Program-made: the position numbers and the translations under genes
In this document: piece after piece, positions 7,405-10,855 of the stretch
Position numbering within the stretch: the first letter of the stretch is position 1
Layout of the letters: each line of letters begins with the position of its first letter
NCBI GenBank assembly: GCA_937902695.1
Contig: CALFNI010000557.1
Span: 1 to 10,855, forward strand
DNA from: an uncultured Rhodanobacteraceae bacterium
Lineage (GTDB): Bacteria > Pseudomonadota > Gammaproteobacteria > Xanthomonadales > Rhodanobacteraceae
DNA: 10,855 nt
Direction of reading: 5' to 3'
The notes under the pieces: model-generated
The model's database searches: none
What the model was told of the DNA's origin: nothing
Seen by the model: the letters and a program-made list of their open reading frames with translations, nothing else

Positions 7405-8226
7405 TCAGATCGCCTGCGGCGCGTTCGACGCGTAGCAGGCGTCGAGCAATGCCTTCAATGCCGGATCGACGCTGAAGCGGACGCCGTCGATTTCGGAGAT
7501 CGGCCTCATCGCGCACGCGCAGTTGGTCAGGAACGCGGAGCGGAAAGCGCCGATGTCTGCGTGCGCGACGCGCAGGGAGTCGCTGGGCACTCCGCGCGCG
7601 TGCAGGCCGTTCTGCAGGAGCTGCATCGAAATGCCGCGGAGCGACGGCGCATCGGGCCAGACGATGCCGCGGCCGTCGAAGAAGCCGATGTTCCAGATGG
7701 ACGCCTCCGCGATCGCGCCGCCCGCGTCGACGAAAAGCGCATCGTCGAAGCCGTCGAGCTGCGCGAGCCGCCGGTGATGGAAGAGGCCGAACGTGCCGAC
7801 GTGCTTGACGTGCGGCAGCACGCGCTCGTAGCGGAACGATTTGAGACGCACGGGCGTCGCCTCGATGCGGCGCGGCGCGCTCACACTGACGACGACATCG
7901 GGCGGCGCAGGCTCCGCCATGCGATCGCGATGAAGCCGGCGCGAGAAAACGTTGACGCGCAGCGAAGCGGCCCCGTCGTGATCGCCGAGCGCATGGCGCA
8001 TGAAGCCGCGCACGGTGTCGCCGTCGAGCGGCTGGCCAAACAGCTCGCGCGTCGAGGCATCGAGGCGCAGGAGGTGCAGGTCGAGGCCGCGCACGCCGCC
8101 CGGCTCGGCCTGCATGCTCGTGAAGTGGCCGTAATTCATAAGCGCCAGCGCGCGCAGATCGTCGGCGCTTGCCGGCTCGCCATTGAGCTCGCATCGGTCG
8201 AGCGTGCCAACTGTCGTATGCGTCAC
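7405..8226 (-). CDS. Class IV PLP-dependent aminotransferase (IlvE / aminodeoxychorismate lyase superfamily)
   Basis: 273 residues from a GTG at 8224-8226, preceded by AGGAG 11 bases upstream. The family-like beginning (L-x-x-x-x-L-N-G-x-P-A then LRALALMNYGHFTSMQ) supports this start, although the frame is open to 8352. Lys141 in HVKHVG is the expected Schiff-base lysine; DALFVDAGGAIAEASIWNI (162-180) gives the conserved Glu174 that contacts the PLP ring nitrogen; SLRGIS (195-200) is the phosphate-binding turn. RGLDLHLLRL (46-55) is typical of the superfamily N-terminal domain. Substrate cannot be read off: branched-chain amino acids, D-amino acids and aminodeoxychorismate are all used in this superfamily, and no pabB-like gene is adjacent. 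The gene follows a long, strongly structured gap, so RNA-level or repressor control is possible. It converges on the DUF72 gene with 7 bp between the stops. Confidence 0.88.
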   Translation of the reverse strand: MTHTTVGTLDRCELNGEPASADDLRALALMNYGHFTSMQAEPGGVRGLDLHLLRLDASTRELFGQPLDGDTVRGFMRHALGDHDGAASLRVNVFSRRLHRDRMAEPAPPDVVVSVSAPRRIEATPVRLKSFRYERVLPHVKHVGTFGLFHHRRLAQLDGFDDALFVDAGGAIAEASIWNIGFFDGRGIVWPDAPSLRGISMQLLQNGLHARGVPSDSLRVAHADIGAFRSAFLTNCACAMRPISEIDGVRFSVDPALKALLDACYASNAPQAI

Positions 8227-8244
8227 GGAATGCGCCGCTCCTGA

Positions 8245-8309
8245 GGGATTTTCCCCGGCGCGCACGGGCCCTTCGCCGATGCGCGCGATCACGTCCCTGC
8301 CTATCGTGA
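8245..8309 (-). promoter_or_regulatory. Structured leader region of the aminotransferase gene
   Basis: Read on the minus strand, three stem-loops lie in series before the GTG start: a 5-bp stem (8305-8309 with 8289-8293), a strong stem of 7 plus 3 pairs with one bulge (8280-8286 with 8258-8264, inner 8276-8278 with 8265-8267), and a small GGGG-AAAA-TCCC hairpin (8256-8245) ending 5 bases before the AGGAG. Alternative pairing of AGGGA (8298-8294) with TCCCT (8248-8244) would enclose the middle stem. CGAAGG and GAAA...CTCAGG segments resemble glycine riboswitch boxes, but key parts of that aptamer are missing. Function unproven. Confidence 0.4.
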
Positions 8310-8323
8310 CTCCACCGAAACAA

Positions 8324-8365
8324 CTTGCATTTCCACACCGATCCGCCTGCAAGCCGGTGTGGAAA
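8324..8365. repeat. Two interleaved inverted repeats
   Basis: TTTCCACACCG (8330-8340) and its exact complement CGGTGTGGAAA (8355-8365) form perfect 11-bp arms with a 14-base spacer. A second pair, CTTGCA (8324-8329) and TGCAAG (8348-8353), is interleaved with it, so the pairs would make a pseudoknot or be mutually exclusive stems. Alternatively the 11-bp arms are two half-sites for a DNA-binding protein upstream of the aminotransferase gene. No T-run follows on either strand, so a terminator is unlikely. Confidence 0.65.
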
Positions 8366-8384
8366 CAGGGGGAGTCGGGACAGT

Positions 8385-8441
8385 CCGCAGCGTGGCGTTC
8401 GAAAGGTACTCGGCGGTCCCTTTTCGAGCGCGACGCTGCGG
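8385..8441. repeat. Long imperfect palindrome (about 22-bp arms)
   Basis: The arm 8385-8406 pairs with 8418-8441 with one mismatch (8394/8432), one G-T pair (8398/8428) and one bulged base, leaving an 11-base loop. It lies between the NTF2-like and aminotransferase genes. The outer neighbour GGACTGTCCCGACTCCCCC (8387-8369, minus strand) recalls, from memory only, short intergenic repeats common in proteobacteria. It could be a REP-like repeat, a processing or stability stem, or part of a small RNA. No T-run is present. Confidence 0.6.
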
Positions 8442-8451
8442 GCCTCTTATT

Positions 8452-8477
8452 TTCCGCCGCCGGCGCGCCGGACGGAA
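8452..8477 (-). terminator. Hairpin just after the NTF2-like gene, possible terminator
   Basis: Starting 3 bases after the TAG stop, TTCCG (8477-8473, minus strand) pairs with CGGAA (8456-8452) and encloses the perfect 12-bp palindrome CCGGCGCGCCGG (8460-8471). The stem is very GC-rich, but an A-rich rather than T-rich tract follows, so it is not a canonical intrinsic terminator. It may instead block 3' decay. Confidence 0.35.
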
Positions 8478-8479
8478 GC

Positions 8480-8974
8480 CTAGGCCGCGTCGGGGAACAG
8501 CACCTTCGCGTCGCCGTCCTTCCAGACGTTGTCGATGCGCACGTGGTCCATCAGCCACGCATCCACCGAGCGCGAAAGCTCGATCCGGTAGACATTCTTG
8601 AGCGTCAGGCGACGCGAGTGATCGGCGCGCAGCAGATGCGCGGCCTCGACCAGCGCGGTCAGCGTCGCATGGCGACCGTCGTAATCGGTGATGCGCGGAT
8701 TGGTCACCGTGTGCGTCGTGTCGAGCTCCGCGATCGCCGCGAAGATCGTATCGGCGATCGCCGCGCAACCTTTGAACACCGGGATCTCGAGACCGAGCCG
8801 CTTGGCCGGCTGCGTGAAATCGAGGACCGCGTCGTGCGCGATCGCCGATTCGAAGAGCGAACGATCGCTCATGTCCTGCCCCGCGCCGAAGCGATACAGC
8901 GCATCGACGATTGCGATGTGGTCGGTCGGGTCGATCGCGCGGTGCGCGAACGGCATCGAAGAAACTGCTTGCAT
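8480..8974 (-). CDS. NTF2/SnoaL-like family protein
   Basis: 164 residues from the ATG at 8972-8974, with GGGAG 6 bases upstream. The frame is open for 39 more residues upstream, but these look unrelated and lack a good ribosome-binding site. The pattern IAIVDALYRFGAGQDMSDRSLFESAIAHDAVLDF opens the sequence (about 20-53): an N-terminal helix pair with Tyr27, Asp34 and Asp51. It is followed by a GCAAIADTIF turn, THTVTNPRI (87-95) with His88, and a C-terminal sheet (RLTLKNVYRIELS). This is the cone-shaped alpha+beta fold of small SnoaL_4-type proteins, a superfamily of polyketide cyclases, dehydratases, isomerases and non-enzymatic binders. Tyr, Asp and His in the pocket would be compatible with a dehydratase, but no substrate can be named. 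It is divergent from the DUF1428 gene and followed by hairpins at 8452-8477 and 8385-8441. Confidence 0.82.
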   Translation of the reverse strand: MQAVSSMPFAHRAIDPTDHIAIVDALYRFGAGQDMSDRSLFESAIAHDAVLDFTQPAKRLGLEIPVFKGCAAIADTIFAAIAELDTTHTVTNPRITDYDGRHATLTALVEAAHLLRADHSRRLTLKNVYRIELSRSVDAWLMDHVRIDNVWKDGDAKVLFPDAA

Positions 8975-9068
8975 GAAGTTCTCCCGGCATCCGGAGTGTT
9001 CGATGGCATCGTGCTGGCGGTTCACCCGCGGTTTCACGACATGAATGCGCAAGGTGGCGCCGGCAACG

Positions 9069-9101
9069 CAACTGCGCGACACTCGGGACACTCCAACTGC
9101 G
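9069..9101. repeat. Nested direct repeats before the DUF1428 gene
   Basis: CAACTGCG occurs at 9069-9076 and 9094-9101, enclosing two tandem copies of GACACTC (9078-9084 and 9087-9093, 9-bp period). The block abuts the GAGGAG ribosome-binding site of the DUF1428 gene, in the 138-bp divergent gap shared with the NTF2-like gene. It could be a regulator site; I see no clear -35/-10 pair in this gap. Confidence 0.5.
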
Positions 9102-9112
9102 AGGAGAGTTCA

Positions 9113-9472
9113 ATGAGCTACGTCGATGGTTTCGTCTTGCCCGTGCCGCGCAACAAGCTCGCGGCGTACCGAAGGATGGCGAAGAAAGGCGGCAAGATCT
9201 GGCTCGAGCACGGCGCCCTCGAATACCGCGAGTGCGTCGCCGACGACGTAAAGCCCGGCAAGACCACCTCGTTTCCGCAGGCGGTCAAGCTGAAGCCCGG
9301 CGAAGTCGTCGTGTTCTCCTGGATCGTCTACAAATCGAAGGCGGACCGGAATCGCGCCAACAAGAAGGTCATGTCCGATCCGCGGCTCGCCGAGTTCATG
9401 GATCCGAAGAACATGCCGTTCGACGGCAAGCGGATGTTCTGGGGCGGGTTCAAGCCGTTCGTGACGATGTAG
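9113..9472 (+). CDS. DUF1428 (YbaA-like) family protein
   Basis: 119 residues from the ATG at 9113, with GAGGAG 6 bases upstream. A much longer open frame reaching back to 8183 is antisense to two genes and is excluded. The sequence follows the E. coli YbaA pattern nearly throughout: start YVDGFVLPVPRNKLAAYRRM, a glutamate-rich middle (EHGALEYREC), the strand VVVFSWIVYKSK (about 63-74), then ANKKVMSDPR and the signature MPFDGKRMFWGGF (about 102-114). The family adopts a dimeric alpha-beta-barrel-like ferredoxin fold; its role is not established. No signal peptide, so cytoplasmic. The gene is a single unit, divergent from the NTF2-like gene and convergent with hutU. Confidence 0.94.
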   Translation: MSYVDGFVLPVPRNKLAAYRRMAKKGGKIWLEHGALEYRECVADDVKPGKTTSFPQAVKLKPGEVVVFSWIVYKSKADRNRANKKVMSDPRLAEFMDPKNMPFDGKRMFWGGFKPFVTM

Positions 9473-9537
9473 CGGCAACGCGTTTGCCGTCATTCGTTTG
9501 TTGCGACGGCAGCCGCGAGGTCATAGGCGCCGGCGCT

Positions 9538-9564
9538 GAGCGTCCCGCCGATGTCCGGACGCTC
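9538..9564. terminator. Possible bidirectional terminator between DUF1428 and hutU
   Basis: GAGCGTCC (9538-9545) pairs with GGACGCTC (9557-9564), an 8-bp perfect stem with an 11-base loop, in the 120-bp gap between two convergent stops. Only two T's follow on the plus strand and none usefully on the minus strand. A second, weaker stem, TGCCGTC/GACGGCA (9485-9491 with 9505-9511), lies nearer the DUF1428 stop. Position suggests termination; the sequence is not canonical. Confidence 0.4.
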
Positions 9565-9592
9565 TTCGCCGATCCGTGTTGCGCCTGACCGT

Positions 9593-10855
9593 CTAAATCA
9601 TCGGCAAGTTCAGACGCTGTTCTTTGGCGCACGCAATCGCAATGTCGTAGCCCGCGTCCGCGTGACGCATCACGCCCGTGCCCGGATCGTTCCACAGCAC
9701 GCGTGCAAGCCGCTTGTCGGCTTCGGCGCTGCCGTCGCAGACGATGACGACCCCCGCATGCTGCGAATACCCCATGCCGACGCCGCCGCCGTGATGGAAC
9801 GAGACCCAGGTGGCGCCGCCGGCCGTATTGAGCAGCGCGTTGAGGATCGGCCAGTCCGATACGGCATCGCTGCCGTCCTTCATCGCCTCGGTCTCCCGGT
9901 TCGGCGATGCGACCGAGCCCGAGTCCAGATGATCGCGTCCGATCACGATCGGCGCCTCGAGCTCGCCGGTGCGCACCATTTCGTTGAACGCAAGGCCGAG
10001 CTTGTGCCGTTGCCCGAGGCCCACCCAGCAGATGCGCGCCGGCAAGCCCTGGAAACTAATGCGCTGCTTGGCCATGTCGAGCCAGCGATGCAGGTGCGGA
10101 TCGTCCGGAATCAGCTCCTTCACCTTGCGATCGGTCCGGTAGATGTCTTCCGGATCGCCCGACAGCGCAACCCAGCGGAACGGCCCGATGCCGCGGCAGA
10201 ACAGCGGACGCACGTAGGCCGGCACGAAGCCCGGGAAATCGAACGCGTTCGCGCAACCCTCGTCCTTCGCCATCTGGCGGATGTTGTTGCCGTAGTCGAA
10301 TGTCGGCACGCCCATCGCCTGGAACGCGAGCATCGCCTCGACGTGCACGCGCATCGATCGCTTCGCGGCGTCGCGCGTGCCGTCCGGATCGCTCTTGCGA
10401 CGCTCGAACCACTGCTCGACGCTCCAGCCGATCGGCAGATAGCCGTTGACGGGATCGTGCGCGCTGGTCTGGTCGGTGACGGCATCGGGCTTCACGCCGC
10501 GGCGCACCAGCTCGGGGAGAATTTCAGCGGCGTTACCGAGCAGCGCGATCGACTTCGCTTCGCCCGCCTGCGTGTAGCGCGCGATGCGCGCGAGCGCGTC
10601 GTCGAGATCGCTCGCCTGCTCGTCGACGTAGCGCGTGCGAAGACGCATGTCGATGCGGCTCTGCTGGCATTCGATGGTCAGCGACGACGCGCCGGCCAGG
10701 CTGGCCGCGAGCGGCTGCGCGCCGCCCATGCCGCCGAGGCCAGCCGTGAGAATCCATCTCCCGGTGAGATTGCCGCCGTAATTCTGGCGGCCCATCTCGA
10801 CGAAGGTCTCGTACGTGCCCTGCACGATGCCCTGCGAGCCGATGTAGATCCACGA
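9593..10855 (-). CDS. hutU: Urocanate hydratase (urocanase), partial: N-terminus beyond right edge
   Basis: 420 residues are present, ending in the typical LNLPMI before TAG (9593-9595). The first visible codon is at 10855 and the sequence reads into [17 protein letters not shown], so about 134 N-terminal residues are missing relative to the usual roughly 555. Urocanase converts urocanate to imidazolonepropionate, the second step of histidine breakdown, with a tightly bound NAD+. Seen here: the glycine-rich NAD-binding segment GLGGMGGAQ (39-47 of the fragment), [25 protein letters not shown] with the conserved Cys (fragment residue 276, equivalent to Cys410 of Pseudomonas putida urocanase), [16 protein letters not shown], and [15 protein letters not shown]. 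No frameshift or missing motif. hutH, hutI, hutG or hutC are not in the window; the gene is last in its transcription unit, so any partners would be to the right. Confidence 0.98.
   Translation of the reverse strand, partial: SWIYIGSQGIVQGTYETFVEMGRQNYGGNLTGRWILTAGLGGMGGAQPLAASLAGASSLTIECQQSRIDMRLRTRYVDEQASDLDDALARIARYTQAGEAKSIALLGNAAEILPELVRRGVKPDAVTDQTSAHDPVNGYLPIGWSVEQWFERRKSDPDGTRDAAKRSMRVHVEAMLAFQAMGVPTFDYGNNIRQMAKDEGCANAFDFPGFVPAYVRPLFCRGIGPFRWVALSGDPEDIYRTDRKVKELIPDDPHLHRWLDMAKQRISFQGLPARICWVGLGQRHKLGLAFNEMVRTGELEAPIVIGRDHLDSGSVASPNRETEAMKDGSDAVSDWPILNALLNTAGGATWVSFHHGGGVGMGYSQHAGVVIVCDGSAEADKRLARVLWNDPGTGVMRHADAGYDIAIACAKEQRLNLPMI

Noticed and set aside
8227..8352. N-terminal extension of the aminotransferase frame
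   Set aside because: The family N-terminus fits the GTG at 8226, and the upstream part is better described as stem-loops.
8329..8365. TTTCCACA arms as DnaA boxes or an origin
   Set aside because: Each differs from the TTATNCACA consensus, there are only two, and no AT-rich unwinding region or dnaA-type neighbour is present.
8183..9112. Plus-strand extension of the DUF1428 frame
   Set aside because: It runs antisense through the NTF2-like gene and the aminotransferase start; DUF1428 proteins begin at MSYVDGF.
1..10855. Search for tRNA, rRNA, CRISPR arrays, insertion sequences, att sites
   Set aside because: No tRNA-like cloverleaf, regularly spaced repeats, transposase or integrase sequence was recognised on reading.

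Overview
This is a GC-rich, gene-dense bacterial chromosome segment. Gene content (type II NADH dehydrogenase, urocanase, MarR-GNAT fusion, DUF72 and DUF1428 proteins, an outer-membrane porin) points to a Gram-negative proteobacterium, probably gamma or beta; I cannot place it more closely. I found no rRNA, tRNA, CRISPR array, transposase or phage gene.

Left third (1-4125, minus strand): a tightly coupled three-gene unit read right to left. It encodes a secreted cupredoxin-like protein, then a transmembrane Ser/Thr protein kinase with a large periplasmic sensor, HAMP linker and degenerate nucleotide-cyclase domain, then an outer-membrane porin that runs off the left edge. The kinase and porin genes share an ATGA stop/start overlap. 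The three products would sit in periplasm, inner membrane and outer membrane, and together they are the most interesting candidate system here.

Middle (4126-7404): a MarR-GNAT fusion regulator is divergent from the cupredoxin gene and has a near-perfect palindrome (8-bp arms) 40 bp before its start. It converges stop-codon-to-stop-codon with a type II NADH:quinone oxidoreductase gene (ndh). A DUF72 gene is divergent from ndh.

Right third (7405-10855): a class IV aminotransferase (minus) converges on the DUF72 gene. Behind its start lies a 253-bp gap (8227-8479) that is almost continuous inverted repeats. An NTF2/SnoaL-like protein (minus) and a DUF1428 protein (plus) are divergent, with nested direct repeats between them. 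The last gene is urocanate hydratase (hutU, minus), complete at its C-terminus and cut by the right edge at its N-terminus. It is the last gene of its transcription unit, and no other histidine-degradation gene is visible.

Outside the left operon the genes are mostly single units facing towards or away from each other, so context says little about shared function. Starts were chosen from family N-termini and ribosome-binding sites, and several differ from the longest open frame because high GC leaves the antisense frames open.
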